Positions 1 to 10,201 are shown, counted from the stretch's first letter. The stretch is DNA of 64,000 nucleotides from Caulochytrium protostelioides (GCA_003615045.1 ML014185.1:1-64000), one strand, 5' to 3'. Numbers and translations are program-made. The notes: generated from the letters alone by a model not told the origin.

Positions 1-12
1 AAAACAAAAATT

Positions 13-95
13 GGGTGGGTGACCGAGTTGGTCTAAGGTGCCACGTTAAGGCCGTGGTCTCTCCGGAGGCGCGGGTTCGAATCCCGTCCCGCTCA
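13..95 (+). tRNA. tRNA-Leu (anticodon AAG), no intron
   Basis: Folded by hand. The acceptor stem pairs 13-19 with 88-94, including G-T and T-G pairs, and the discriminator is A95. The D arm is ACC 22-24 with GGT 37-39. The anticodon stem is CCACG 41-45 with CGTGG 53-57; its seven-base loop 46-52 carries AAG at 48-50, which decodes CUU/CUC leucine codons after A34-to-inosine editing. A 13-base variable arm (58-70) marks a class II tRNA, as expected for leucine. The T arm is GCGGG 71-75 with CCCGT 83-87 around loop TTCGAAT. The internal A box (20-31) and B box (74-84) are both intact. CCA is not encoded, as is usual in eukaryotes. Confidence 0.95.
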
Positions 96-101
96 ATTCT
101 C

Positions 102-105
102 TTTT
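102..105 (+). terminator. RNA polymerase III terminator
   Basis: A run of four T residues lies seven bases after the tRNA discriminator base, the usual place for a Pol III stop signal. Confidence 0.7.
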
Positions 106-744
106 GTCCATTTGGCCTTTGGTCTTCTCTAACTATTATTGTTTGAATCATTATATTCATCAGGCCCCGTATGATTGATGCGCTTTGGATATCATCTCTT
201 TCTGGTTGAGGATCACCTCGGTGGTTGGTTGGTATGTATATATTGAACCGGAGTGGCTGTAGTGGCGCGAGCTCGGGTCGATGGTGCGATGAGCAACGCG
301 TGGTTTCGACGCTCGCCGGGCATACCCGCCGATCATTCAGGGCACATGCTGAAGGGTCGCGACGGTGATTTATGAGACGATGACATGATGCCTGTCCGTC
401 CTCTGCATCGGAAACCATGTTGTCAACGTTAAGCCTTTCGTCAAGAAAGTGGTAACATGCCCATGCGTACTCGTGCTTTAAAGCGTCCGCATGCCTGAAA
501 CGCCTGGCAGCCTTCTAGAAGAGCAGCATCACGGAGTCGTTGTCGACTTGCTAAATCAAAGAATCCCAAGCAATGGGGGCGAGGCGAGAGGCACCGGAAA
601 CTAGCGGCTGCAGAGGCCACGTCAGTCGCCGTGCCAAGCCCCGCAACGTCCCCGTCATGAAGGGCGCTCGAACCGCGCTCGGTCGCCACACGCGGTCAGA
701 AGAGCCCTCTCCAGATGACGCGCGTGACTCCAAATATCGAGAAT

Positions 745-774
745 CATTAAATGATATGCCGCATTAAATGATAT
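745..774. repeat. 13-base direct repeat with palindromic core
   Basis: CATTAAATGATAT occurs at 745-757 and again at 762-774, a 17-base offset. The first copy sits in a near-palindrome (ATCATT-A-AATGAT, 743-755). Such a pair could be a dimeric protein-binding site or chance AT-rich repetition; the sequence alone cannot decide. Confidence 0.7.
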
Positions 775-920
775 CGTCACGCTCCACCGTTCTGCAGCCC
801 GCAGGGATCGCTGTGCATGATGATCACACGGGGCCGTTGCATGCGAAAGGGGCGGATTGCAGCAAAGTTCGGCCGCCACGGTCCCTTTCGTATCGATGCC
901 ATGTTCGACTATGCCTCCTT

Positions 921-1012
921 GAGCTTCTAATGCGAGCTTCTTTTTCCGAGTTTGCCATTTGAGCTTTTAACCGGAGCTTCTTATCGGAGCTTGTCATTTA
1001 GGTTTCTTGTTC
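921..1012. repeat. Degenerate tandem repeat of a 13-base unit
   Basis: Seven consecutive units begin with GAGCTT or a one- or two-base variant: GAGCTTCTAATGC, GAGCTTCTTTTTCC, GAGTTTGCCATTT, GAGCTTTTAACCG, GAGCTTCTTATCG, GAGCTTGTCATTT and AGGTTTCTTGTTC. All are 13 bases except the second, which is 14. The six-base head is conserved and the tail drifts, as in an aged minisatellite. I see no coding role. Confidence 0.8.
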
Positions 1013-1541
1013 TAAGTGCCAACTTTTCGAATGGAGAGGAAACGTCGCGCTTTCCATGGCCGTTTCCATGGCGGTTGCTTCACGACCCTGCGTTCGGAGG
1101 CCATCGCTTGCGGCGAAGGCTACAGCCGATCGTCACCGACGGGGACCGAGCCATCGAGTGGCCTGCGCCATCCACCTTCTGACCAAAATCTCCACTCGAT
1201 TCTGCGATCTTGTTCCTCCATGGTCATACCGTAGGCGGCCGAGAACGCCATCGTTGGCTCAAGGACGACCATCCACGCTGGAGCGGAAGCTACGAATGAG
1301 ATCAGTTCGGTTATTTTGTGATCCCGGCACCTGCCACCCACTTACTACACACAGCCAAACATTCGCTCCTCCTCCACGCAGAAGGCCCTATCCAATAAAA
1401 AAAAGAAAACTAGACGGTCCGACTTCCATGAATTATGAGCTAATATAAGAATCAAGGGAGAAGAAGAGAGCGTCGAGACGGGCGACCCCCATACCCTGGG
1501 CATGGCGGTGGCACGCTCGCGAACAAGAGGACAGCGACCGC

Positions 1542-2696
1542 TTAGACGGAGAGGAGGGTCTTGACGAAGGCGGCGTGGGACTTCTTGGAGCCGTTCTTGA
1601 TGGCGGCGGCGAGCGAGACCTTCTTGGCCTTGGTGACCTTGCCGGCCTTCTTGGCGGCCTTGGCCTTGGCGTCGGTGGCCTTGGCCTCGGCGATGACCTT
1701 CTCCATGTGGGGGTTGAGCTTGACCATGATCTCGCGGTTGACGAGGGGGTTGGGGCGGGTCTTGCAGAAGGTCAGGGGGGTGCGGTGGGCGCGGAGCACC
1801 GACTGGACTTCGTCGGACTGGATGATGCGGTCGACGTCGACGTTGGTGATGATGCGCTGAGGGAGCTGGTAGCCCTTCTTGAGCTGGGCGGGGGTGTCCT
1901 CGGTGCCGAAGAGGGCGTCGAGCTTCTCGACGGCCGACTTGGTCCAGATCACGAAGCGGCCGACGTGACCACCGGGGGCGAGCTGGAGGAGGTTGAGGCG
2001 CGACACGGAGCAGGTCTCGACGCCGGGGATGTTGGCGACGGCCTTGCCGATGCCCTCGTCCGAGCCGAAGATGATCAGGGGACCGCGGCGCTGGGTGCAG
2101 CGGCGGCCACGGGCCTTACCCTTACCGGCGCGGATGGTCTTGGAGGCAATGACCTTCTCGACGTCGGTGTAGGCGTTGATGGCCTTGAGCAGGCTGACGG
2201 CCTGGCGGGTCTTCTGGAGGGCCTGGACACGGTCGTCAACAACGAGGGGCACCTCGTTGACCTTGGCGATGCGGTGACCGCGGGCCATGAGGAGGGCCGG
2301 GAGGGCCGAGGCGGCGAGGGCCGACGCGACAGCGTAGCGGCGCTGGTTGACGTTGGTCTTCACGTGCCACTTGCGCCACACCTTCGTGGGGGCGAACATG
2401 CGACCACCACGGCACATGTTGCCGAACGCGGCCTGGCCGGCGCGGTGGGTACCCGAGCCCGCAACACGGGGGATACGCGCGACGGCACGACCGGTACCCC
2501 AGGACTCGGCCGAGGTCTGGTGGCCGGCCTTCACGGAGACGGCGTACGCCTGGCGACGGTTCTTGGCCATGTTCGTGTGGACGAACTGGACGAGGTCCGT
2601 GCGGATGGGCGCCGTGAAGACGGCGGGCAGCTTCACGGTGGAAGCGACATCCTTGCCGTTCTCGGCGAAGACGGTGATGACGGGGCGGGCGGCCAT
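1542..2696 (-). CDS. RPL4: 60S ribosomal protein L4 (uL4)
   Basis: A 384-residue protein collinear with eukaryotic uL4, a large-subunit protein whose extended loop lines the peptide exit tunnel. Family landmarks are present throughout. These are the N-terminal PVITVF segment, the basic loop around residues 60-110 ([20 protein letters not shown], then [15 protein letters not shown]), and the globular core with [13 protein letters not shown]. After these come the segment ending [13 protein letters not shown]-like and a Lys/Ala-rich eukaryote-specific tail. The length is close to yeast L4 (about 360 residues). The start is in strong initiation context (CCCGCC before the ATG). There is no intron, although fungal ribosomal protein genes often have one near the start. 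It is divergent from the gene at 3955, so the two share a 1.26-kb spacer. Identity is secure. Confidence 0.97.
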   Translation of the reverse strand: MAARPVITVFAENGKDVASTVKLPAVFTAPIRTDLVQFVHTNMAKNRRQAYAVSVKAGHQTSAESWGTGRAVARIPRVAGSGTHRAGQAAFGNMCRGGRMFAPTKVWRKWHVKTNVNQRRYAVASALAASALPALLMARGHRIAKVNEVPLVVDDRVQALQKTRQAVSLLKAINAYTDVEKVIASKTIRAGKGKARGRRCTQRRGPLIIFGSDEGIGKAVANIPGVETCSVSRLNLLQLAPGGHVGRFVIWTKSAVEKLDALFGTEDTPAQLKKGYQLPQRIITNVDVDRIIQSDEVQSVLRAHRTPLTFCKTRPNPLVNREIMVKLNPHMEKVIAEAKATDAKAKAAKKAGKVTKAKKVSLAAAIKNGSKKSHAAFVKTLLSV

Positions 2697-2952
2697 GGCG
2701 GGAGTATGAACGGCGGTGGTGGTGGAGAGGGGGAGGGGATGTAGAGCGGTGACGGTCTTGACCGAGACTCACGTCGACTTCTGCGTGACGCGGCTCGTCC
2801 AGGCGTTCATTCGCGCTGGGCACGAAAAGCCTGTTCAATGCTGACAGGATGCGGTATGACGATCTACATGCTTAATTGTTGAACGCGCCTTTCTGCCTGG
2901 TTCTGCGTATGCGGCATCGACTCTGACCAGCGTGGTCAACCAAGGGATGGCT

Positions 2953-2978
2953 GGATGGATGGATGGATGGATGGATGG
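2953..2978. repeat. (GGAT)6 microsatellite
   Basis: Six perfect GGAT units followed by GG, about 255 bases upstream of the RPL4 start codon. Confidence 0.9.
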
Positions 2979-3318
2979 GCCGACGGGGGGTCACCGACCG
3001 ACCGGCCAGCCGCCCAGCCAGCCAGCCCGGGCGCTCCATGGCGGGTCGGCGGCGCAGCTCAGCCCGCGCGCCGGTGTGTGCATGGCTCAGCCCGCTCCCC
3101 GCCCTAGCAGGGTCCCCGCCGTCCCTCGGGGGCTTAGAAAACGTCTTGCCGCTCGTGCTGATCGTCTCGACCGAGAGCGGCTCAATCTCGCGCTGCTTGC
3201 CTCTCATGATGCCATCGGATCCATCACCTGCACTTAGTCCGTCGCGTCATACCGTGGATCGCTGCTGCTGTATGTTGGGATTCCTTGACGGTTGCCCCGA
3301 TCGAGCCGCGATGCCGAG

Positions 3319-3374
3319 CTCGCGAAATCGTCGCCAACACATGTCCCATCATGTTCTGACGACGATTTCGCGAG
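3319..3374. repeat. Perfect 15-base inverted repeat (hairpin)
   Basis: CTCGCGAAATCGTCG at 3319-3333 is exactly complementary to 3360-3374, with a 26-base loop. Pairing stops abruptly at both ends. It lies about 600 bases from each flanking start codon. Confidence 0.85.
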
Positions 3375-3605
3375 GCCGTCCATCCCCATGGGAACTGCTG
3401 TGATGCGTTCCATACCCGACGCGCCTTTTCTTGAGGGGGTTGCCAAGCACAGCGCTCGGTGTCGACACGGACCGTCTCGTCGCGCTGGTGGCCGGAATGA
3501 CCAGGGATCGTCGTTGCTTGCGGCTGCGCCACGGCCCTTTCCGCGGGTCAAGCGACCGAAGGCCTCGGCCCTCATCCGCGGTGAGACGGCCCGAAAGGGG
3601 GCGGC

Positions 3606-3607
<2 letters not shown>

Positions 3608-3640
<33 letters not shown>
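3608..3640. repeat. (CAG)11 microsatellite
   Basis: Eleven perfect CAG units about 315 bases before the RBM25-like start codon. In other frames it reads as polyAla or polyGln, but I take it as leader or promoter sequence. Confidence 0.9.
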
Positions 3641-3642
<2 letters not shown>

Positions 3643-3954
3643 GGTCCGCGCGACGGCGCCGCGTCGTGGCGGCGAGCAGGGTCCTGGACGGAGATTCGTC
3701 GCGAAGGCGGACATGGCACCGCAAGACCCCCTCTTCGCATTCCCCACGGGATCGGCACGACGACGCATCGCACGCGGTCGCTGTGGCCGCGCGCTTCAAC
3801 ACGTGCTTCTCATGCTGATCATCCTGCTGGCCGTCGCGACGGCGCCGGCAGCGCTCTCGAGGCGGCAGACGGCCGACGTGCCGGGAGACGGCGACGTGGG
3901 AAGGACGCGCGGCGCACACCGGCGCGGTGACCCGGCGCGACGTGAGGCGACGCG

Positions 3955-6237
3955 ATGCCTGATCTCGCCCGAGCTCACCTGAACGCTGCGCCGGTCGGGG
4001 GCCTGCGGGCCCGCGGCAAGGCCTGCTATACCCTGTTTGTCCAGCACGTGCCCGGGCCACTGCCGGAGCACCTCGTGGCCGCGTGCTTCGCCACGTGCGG
4101 GCCCGTCGCCGCGTGGAAGCCGGCCCGCGACTACACCCACTATGGTGCTGCCGCCCGCAACCACACGTACGGTATGCTGGTCTACACGAGCTTCGCGAGT
4201 ATGGCACGCGCCCTGCTGCTCTTCGGCGACCCGCTGCTCGGCCGCGCTGGCCACGCCAAGCCGTTCCCGCTCCCACCGTCCGACACGAGCGACCCCGACC
4301 AGCCGCGGCCGTGCGTCGCGCTGTATCCCGACCACTCGGTCCGCAGCCAGATTGATGCCGTGACGCCCGAGCAACGTGCCACGTGGCTCGGCGACGGCAT
4401 GCCGTCCGCCAGCGCTCCCAAGCGGGCCGCCGCGGAGGCCACCCCCGATGCCGCGGATGCCGCGGAGGCCGCCGATACGGCTGACACGAACGCCTCGACT
4501 GGCGACGACGACAAGACGGCCGAGACGGCCGAGATGGCGGAGGCCGCGGATCCTGAGGACGCCGCGGCGGCCCCCCACGACGAGACGCCCGCCGACGATC
4601 CGATGGACGAGGACGCCGTCAGTCCGGCGCCGGGCGCCGTCGCCGCGGCACGCGAGCCGCCGGCCGCTCCAGTGAGTGGGGTGGCGGCGGCGGCGCCTAG
4701 CGGCGAGAGCGGGCGCTCGCGTCGCCGCGGGGCGTCCGTGCACGGCGACGGCTTCGCGGGCGGGCTGACCGCGCCTTGGCGCCTCGACGACGCGCTCGCG
4801 GCGCTCGACCGTCTCTACGACCTCATGCGCGCCGGCACCGGCGCCGATGCCGATGCCGCGGCGGGCGCGTCGCCGGCCGGGGCGACCCCCGACACGCCCG
4901 CTGGCGGCGCGGCCGCGGCGGCGCCGCTCGGGTCGCGCCGCGCCCACCGTCCGCGGCCCGCGCGCTTCGAGCACCGCCCGGCGGGTGGCGCCGGCGCGGA
5001 CGCGGACGCGGACGCGGCCGACGCGCCGTCGGACGCGCTGCCGCTCTCGCTGCCGGACGCCACGCGGGCGCTGCTGGCGCGCGAGATCGAGATCTTCCGG
5101 ACGGCGGCGTCGCGCACCGACCACGCGAAGCGCGTGGCGTCGGCGTCGGCGGCCGACGCCGCGGCCGATGCGACGCGCGCGCGGCATGCGCGTGAGCGCG
5201 AGCGCGACCGCAGCGACCAGAGCGGGACCCGTCGCGGCGGGAGCGCGAACGGCGCGCCGTCGCCGCTGTCGTATGTGCAGCAGTTGCAGCAGCAGCAGCA
5301 GCAGCGCGCGCAAGCCGAGGCGCGGGCGCAACGGCGTGCGCTCGACGACGCGGCAGCGGCGATGGAGGCGGCGATGCGCGCCGAGGCCGAGCGGCTGCGC
5401 GCGTGGGCCGCCGTCGCCGCCGAGGCCGAGGCCGCCGCGGCGACGCCGCTCGACGGCGCGTTGGACGCGCTCGTGGCGCGGGAGCGCGCCCGGGTGCTCG
5501 CGGGGCTGGAGGCGTGGGCCGACGCCGAGGCCGCGCACCCGTTCGAGACGGACCGTGCGCAGTGGTGGTCGCGGGCCGGGCCGCATGCGCGGCGCGCGCT
5601 GGAGCGGGACGCGCGCGACCGGCGCCAGGACCCCGACGCGTGCGACCGCGACGGCCGGCCGCAGCTCGTGCCGCCGGCGAGCGTCGCGGCGCTGCGGGAG
5701 GCGTGGGCGGCGCGGCGTGCCGCGCAGCAGGCCGAGGTGGCCGGGGTCGTGAGCGCGGCCGCGATGGCCGTGCCGGCGGACCTGGATCTGCTGGACGGCG
5801 TGGCGGCGGCGCTCGCGGGCGTGCGGCCCGACGGCGGCGGCGGCGGCGGCGGCTCCACGGGCACCAGCGCGGCGAATGCGGTGCCGGCGCGCATCATGTC
5901 GCGGGAGGAGCGGGCAGCAGCGACGCAGGCGCTTGTGGCACGGATCCCGAGCGACCGCGAAGGCCTGTTCGCGTGGCCGCTGCGGTGGAACCTGCTGGAC
6001 GCGGGCGTGCTCGCGCGGGCCGAGGCGTTCATTGGCGCCAAGGTCGCCGAGTTTCTCGGCGAGCCTGATGCGGATCTCGTGGCCTTTGTCATGCGGCTCG
6101 TCGAGGCGCGCATGCCCGGCGACGCCGTCCTCGCCGAGCTGCAGGACGCGTTTGGGCCCGACGCGGACGTGTTTGTCAAGCGCTTCTGGCGCTTTATCAT
6201 CTATGAGCTCGAGGCCCGTGCCGAGGGCCTTGCTTAA
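3955..6237 (+). CDS. RBM25-like splicing factor: RRM, charged Ala/Arg-rich linker, C-terminal PWI domain
   Basis: 760 residues. The N-terminal RRM (about 22-105) starts with the RNP2-like LFVQHVP and resembles the RBM25 RRM, including the cysteine before GPVAAWK (CGxxxxWK pattern). A long Ala/Asp/Arg-rich, coiled-coil-prone middle (about 140-640, with a short Gln run near 440) replaces the RE/RD-rich region of animal RBM25. The C-terminal 90 residues align from end to end with the RBM25 PWI domain, including FAWPLRW, EFLGEPDADLVAFV, and DVFVKRFWRFIIYELEA near the terminus. RBM25 and yeast Snu71 are U1 snRNP-associated factors acting in 5' splice-site choice in the nucleus. Oddity: the P-W-I tripeptide position reads A-F-I. 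The start is the first ATG of the frame that precedes the RRM. Confidence 0.85.
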   Translation: MPDLARAHLNAAPVGGLRARGKACYTLFVQHVPGPLPEHLVAACFATCGPVAAWKPARDYTHYGAAARNHTYGMLVYTSFASMARALLLFGDPLLGRAGHAKPFPLPPSDTSDPDQPRPCVALYPDHSVRSQIDAVTPEQRATWLGDGMPSASAPKRAAAEATPDAADAAEAADTADTNASTGDDDKTAETAEMAEAADPEDAAAAPHDETPADDPMDEDAVSPAPGAVAAAREPPAAPVSGVAAAAPSGESGRSRRRGASVHGDGFAGGLTAPWRLDDALAALDRLYDLMRAGTGADADAAAGASPAGATPDTPAGGAAAAAPLGSRRAHRPRPARFEHRPAGGAGADADADAADAPSDALPLSLPDATRALLAREIEIFRTAASRTDHAKRVASASAADAAADATRARHARERERDRSDQSGTRRGGSANGAPSPLSYVQQLQQQQQQRAQAEARAQRRALDDAAAAMEAAMRAEAERLRAWAAVAAEAEAAAATPLDGALDALVARERARVLAGLEAWADAEAAHPFETDRAQWWSRAGPHARRALERDARDRRQDPDACDRDGRPQLVPPASVAALREAWAARRAAQQAEVAGVVSAAAMAVPADLDLLDGVAAALAGVRPDGGGGGGGSTGTSAANAVPARIMSREERAAATQALVARIPSDREGLFAWPLRWNLLDAGVLARAEAFIGAKVAEFLGEPDADLVAFVMRLVEARMPGDAVLAELQDAFGPDADVFVKRFWRFIIYELEARAEGLA

Positions 6238-6640
6238 TGCTAAAGCGGACTCGACCGTCTGATGCGACGACCCCCGATAAGAGGCATGCGAGGACCGATG
6301 CGCAGCACCGCTGGGCAGGCAGCGATGCGACGATCCTGCGCGAGGAGATGGGCGAGGAAGCGATGCTTTTCTGCCTTTGCGGGAGTCGGACGGCCAGGGG
6401 CGCGCCGAGGCGGGTCCTTGCGCTGTCCCGCTGGTGGGGACCGCCACACCAGCGCGGCGCGGCATGGCCGACCGGGTAACACGGCGGAACCCCAAGCGAT
6501 GGACGTTTCCCCCGCCGCGGCGGCCTCACGGCCGAGCGCGCGTGCTGTTGGTTTCGCCGGGCGGCCGATGGCGCCCAGCATGGCGTGCACGCCGTGAGCG
6601 GCGAGCTCGGGACGGGACGGGACCCACCGGAGCGACCGGC

Positions 6641-6720
6641 GGCCGGCGACCGGCGACCGGCGACCGGCGACCGGCGACCACGGCGACCACGGCGACCACG
6701 GCGACCACGGCGACCATGGG
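6641..6720. repeat. Minisatellite switching from CGGCGAC to CACGGCGAC units
   Basis: About five 7-base CGGCGAC units are followed by about five 9-base units with the same core plus CA, ending near ATGGG. The abrupt change of period within a shared core suggests slippage with secondary unit expansion. Confidence 0.8.
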
Positions 6721-6988
6721 CGGACCGGCGTTGATGGCATCCCCGCGACTCCGAAGGCCGACCGCCCGCGCCGGAGCATCGAAGGCCGCGGCTCGTGGCG
6801 GCGCCTGCCGCGGCCGCCGGACCCGCGATGCCGCGGCGGCAGTTCCGCGGATGCGCCATGAACACGGTCTCCTCGCTCGATGACGAGAGGACGGCGCATG
6901 CCACGAGCGCCACGAGTGAGACAGAGCGACCCCGACGACCACCCTTCCGCAAGTCTTCCCTGCCGGCTCGTCCTCGCCTCGCGGGTCC

Positions 6989-7082
6989 GCTTGCTCGCTG
7001 GCTTGCTTGCTCGCTGGCTTGCTTGCTCGCTCGATTGCTTGATGGCTTGATGGCTCGTTATCCTCCCTGTTATCCTCCCTGA
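6989..7082. repeat. Cluster of short tandem repeats
   Basis: It contains two copies of a 16-base unit, GCTTGCTTGCTCGCTG or a near match. Two copies of GATTGCTT/GATGGCTT-type units and two perfect copies of TTATCCTCCCTG follow. Confidence 0.75.
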
Positions 7083-7232
7083 CAGACCCGTTTCCAGCCA
7101 GAACCCCGTGGTGGTGATCGCCATCATCCGCAATTCCTGCGTCGTCCCAGCATCGGCCGCGACGATACGCGCGCCACTCACTCGAACCCGTCACCTCGAT
7201 CCGGCGCCTGGCCTCCCCGGCGGGGCGCGTGA

Positions 7233-7282
7233 TTCCGACTCCGACCAAACCGGTTCCGACTCCGACTCCGACTCCGACTCCG
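7233..7282. repeat. (TCCGAC)n microsatellite
   Basis: Two hexamers, an interruption, then five to six further TCCGAC hexamers. It lies upstream of the Aurora start and outside its reading frame. Confidence 0.75.
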
Positions 7283-7626
7283 GCGAGCGACCGCCTGACG
7301 ACTCCAGCGCCGGCGCCACGGCTTGAGGCCGCTCGGCTCGGCTCGGCTCGGCTCTGTGCATCGCGTGTCGGCGACGCTCGTCGGGCAGGTCCGGCGACGC
7401 CTCCGGCGACGCCTCCGCCGCTGCGCGCCGGCGCGCGCCTACTGATCGCACGGAGCCCCCGGATCGCCGCCGTTCTCCGCTCGCGGCGGACATTTTCCGC
7501 GGCGAGCGCCCGAGCGGCCTGTCCGTGGCCGCGCCGTCCGTGGCGGCGGACGCTTCCTCGGCCAGCCGCCCGTCTCGCGGGGCCCGCGTCCCTCGTCGCC
7601 TGGCCGCCACGGCCTCGGCTGTCCTC

Positions 7627-7743
7627 ATGACGACGCGCAAGTACGAGGCCTCGGCGCGGCACGCCGTGGGCGTCGCCCCTGCCGCCGGCGTCGGCTACCC
7701 CGACCGCGAGGCCGCCGCCGCCGCCGCCCTCTACCACGCGGCC

Positions 7744-7779
<36 letters not shown>

Positions 7780-8084
7780 GCCGCTTCGGCGGGGGACGAC
7801 GGTTCCACACACAAGGTAAGCGATCTCGTGAAGGTCGACCCCATCCCATGCTGCGCCATGCGGCGCTATGCCACGCCATGCGACGCGTTGGTAGACCGGA
7901 CAGGACGCCGTGCGTGATCATCTGCTCACCCTGCGTTGTTTCGATCGATGGTGGATCAGGCAACGGCGCATCTGCCGCGATCGCAGCTCGGCGGCGGCAA
8001 AGGCCCGAGCCGCATCGTGAGCCGGACCTATGGCGGTTCCGGCACGCTCGCATCGAGTGCGGCGGCCGGGACGACAGCGGGCGT

Positions 8085-8154
<70 letters not shown>

Positions 8155-9717
8155 AGCGCTCCGTGGCACTCCAGCAGCACCAGCCAGACAGCTTCGGCAT
8201 CACGGACCTACCGTGCGACGGCCTCCCATACCGCGACGTCCCACCGTGCCGACCCGACGCTCTTAACGACGATGGTGACGGCGACCGCGCCGTCGTCGTC
8301 GTCATCATCAAGGCCGCGACTCGGCACCCTCGGCGCCAGCGAGACGGTACGAGCCCGGTTGGCCGCCATGCACCCGGCCGCTTCGACCTCGTTGTCCGCT
8401 GCAGTGCCGGCCGTGGCGCCGGCCTCGTCATCGTCGTCGTCATCGTCGTCGTCCAATATTATCCGGAAGGCCATGGCGGCACCCACGACGACCAGCACCA
8501 CGCTGCCGCGGTCCGCCTACTCGTCCCATCACCACCACCACCACCATCATCACGAGAGCGGGGCATCAGCATCGACGCCCGCCTATGCCGCGCCGGCCGC
8601 GGAGTCCGCGGTCTCGTCCTATACCCACCTGCGCCACGTGGCGCCGTCCCACGCCGCGGCCCGGGACGCGACTGCGAACGAGCCGGCCTACCGTGCGGCC
8701 GCCGCGGCGCCGAGATCCCTCCCCGCGAGCCACAGCGCCCCGCGCGATCCTGCGCCCGTGAGCGCCCATGCGAGTGCTCACGCGAGTGCCCACCCGAGCA
8801 CGCACGGCACGCCCTCATCCTCCGCGGCATCAGCCGCTTCCGTCTCGGCATCGACATCGGCGTCCGCAGTATCGGCGTCCGGGATGGCCTCGTCCCGGGC
8901 GGACGAGCACCGCTGGTCACTCAGCGACTTTGACGTCGGCCGCCCCCTGGGCAAGGGCAAATTCGGCCGCGTCTACTTGGCGCGGGAGCGCAAGAGCAAC
9001 TACGTCGTGGCGCTCAAAATCCTGTTCAAGTCGGAGCTCGTCCAGGCCAAAGTCGAGAAACAGCTCCGCCGCGAGATCGAGATCCAAAGCCACCTGCGGC
9101 ACCCCAACATCCTCCGGCTGTACGGGTACTTCTACGACGCGAAGCGCGTCTACTTGATTCTCGAGTACGCGATCAAGGGCGAGATCTACAAGCAGCTCCG
9201 CAAGTGCGAGCGGTTCCCGGAACCGCGGGCCGCGCAGTACATCTGCCAGATGACGCATGCGCTGATCTATCTGCACCGCAAGCATGTGATCCACCGGGAC
9301 ATCAAGCCCGAGAACTTGCTGCTGGGCATGAAGGGCGAGCTCAAGATCGCCGACTTTGGGTGGTCCGTGCATGCGCCGAACGCGCGCCGCACCACGCTGT
9401 GCGGCACGCTGGACTACCTGCCCCCAGAAATGGTCGAGGGCCGCGACCACAACGAGAAGGTCGATCTGTGGTCGCTCGGCATCCTCTGCTACGAGTTTCT
9501 CGTGGGCGTCCCGCCCTTTGAGGACCCCTCCAGCTACCGCGCGACGTATAAGCGCATCGCGCGGGTCGACCTCCAGTTCCCGGACTACCTCTCGGCCGAC
9601 GCGCGCGACCTGATCAGCCGGCTGCTCATCTACACGCCCGAGGACCGGCTCCCGCTCTCGCAGGTGCTGCAGCATCCCTGGATCCAGCGGCACAACCCCG
9701 ACGCGGCCGCGCCGTAA
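7627..9717 (+). CDS. Aurora-family serine/threonine kinase, two exons
   Basis: 648 residues after splicing (exons 7627-7815 and 7960-9717, both ends phase 0). The kinase domain covers about 388-640. It has the glycine loop GKGKFGRV, the ATP lysine K416 in VALK, and the catalytic aspartate D510 in HRDIKPEN. D528 is in DFGWS, and the Aurora-specific activation loop is [16 protein letters not shown], with T542 as the expected autophosphorylated residue. GEIYKQL matches the Aurora GELYKEL. Auroras drive spindle assembly, kinetochore attachment correction and cytokinesis. The first 380 residues are low complexity: a threonine run in exon 1, Gly-Ala/Gly-Val repeats, serine runs and nine histidines. 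Without the splice, exon 2 would have no early in-frame ATG, which supports the model. Whether it is the only Aurora (Ipl1/Ark1 type) cannot be judged from one window. Confidence 0.9.
7816..7959 (+). other. Intron of the Aurora gene
   Basis: A 144-base intron with donor GTAAGC and acceptor CAG. CTCAC at 7924-7928 is a possible branch site. It joins codon 63 to exon 2 in phase 0. Confidence 0.75.
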
Positions 9718-10201
9718 TCGTCTTAATTTGTAGGTATACTGGAGGTCGTGGTTGCGATTGCTCCCCCCGTGGTGGTGGGGTCGTGGGAGGGCGCCGACAT
9801 GGGGTCTTGCGGCAAGCGGGCGGCCTCGCGAGCGGGGAAAGGCTCTCCTCGTGTGGCGGGCGCCGCTCCGACTCGGCCGCGTGTCAGGGACGAGGCGCAA
9901 GCGAAAGACAACGCTGCGCCTTGCAGGCGGCGATCGCCAGGATGGAGTGCCGCCGCCTTCCGTGGCGAGCACGTGCGCGCTACAACAGCGATCGATCGGT
10001 CTGGCACCGTCTTCGCGGCTGGCGCGTGGAGCGTCCCGCAGTCTGGATCGGTCGCTTGATGCGCTGTGCAGGACGTGGGGTCGTCTGGCCACGATCGCCG
10101 TGAGACCGGCCCTCCATCATCTCCTTTGAGGTCGCCCCTGGACGGGCGGATGCGCTCTCGCCCTACTTTATTTTTGTCTGTTGATCGTCGTTGATTCCGT
10201 G
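9718..10201. other. Intergenic region, Aurora / monooxygenase-like
   Basis: No gene is seen. It presumably contains the Aurora 3' UTR and the promoter of the next gene. A T-rich stretch (CTTTATTTTTG, 10165-10175) lies about 30 bases before the next ATG. Confidence 0.6.

Larger units (their letters stand above)
106..1541. other. Intergenic region between tRNA-Leu and RPL4
   Basis: No convincing gene is seen. Base composition is more AT-rich than the neighbouring genes. Open frames of up to 130 codons have no recognisable domain and their residue composition does not resemble the neighbouring proteins. The region holds the 745-774 direct repeat and the 921-1012 degenerate tandem repeat. The last few hundred bases probably include the RPL4 3' UTR. 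Confidence 0.6.
2697..3954. other. Divergent intergenic region, RPL4 / RBM25-like
   Basis: The spacer contains both promoters. It holds a GGAT microsatellite, a perfect 15-base inverted repeat and a CAG run. Open frames here, up to 212 codons and some reading through the CAG run as polyAla or polyGln, carry no recognisable domain. An unseen upstream exon for the gene at 3955 cannot be excluded. Confidence 0.55.
6238..7626. other. Repeat-rich intergenic region before the Aurora gene
   Basis: No gene is supported. It contains several short-period minisatellites (6641-6720, 6989-7082, 7233-7282) and a run of GGCTC units near 7335-7352. Long open frames on the minus strand through this region translate to Arg/Ser/Gly-rich low complexity and look like composition artefacts. 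Confidence 0.6.

Noticed and set aside
3292-3930. 212-codon frame reading the CAG run as polyalanine
   Set aside because: No domain, and it contains both arms of the hairpin; more likely leader or promoter DNA.
3796-6495. 899-codon minus-strand open frame over the RBM25-like gene
   Set aside because: Antisense shadow: Arg-rich, no domain, while the plus strand shows clear RRM and PWI domains.
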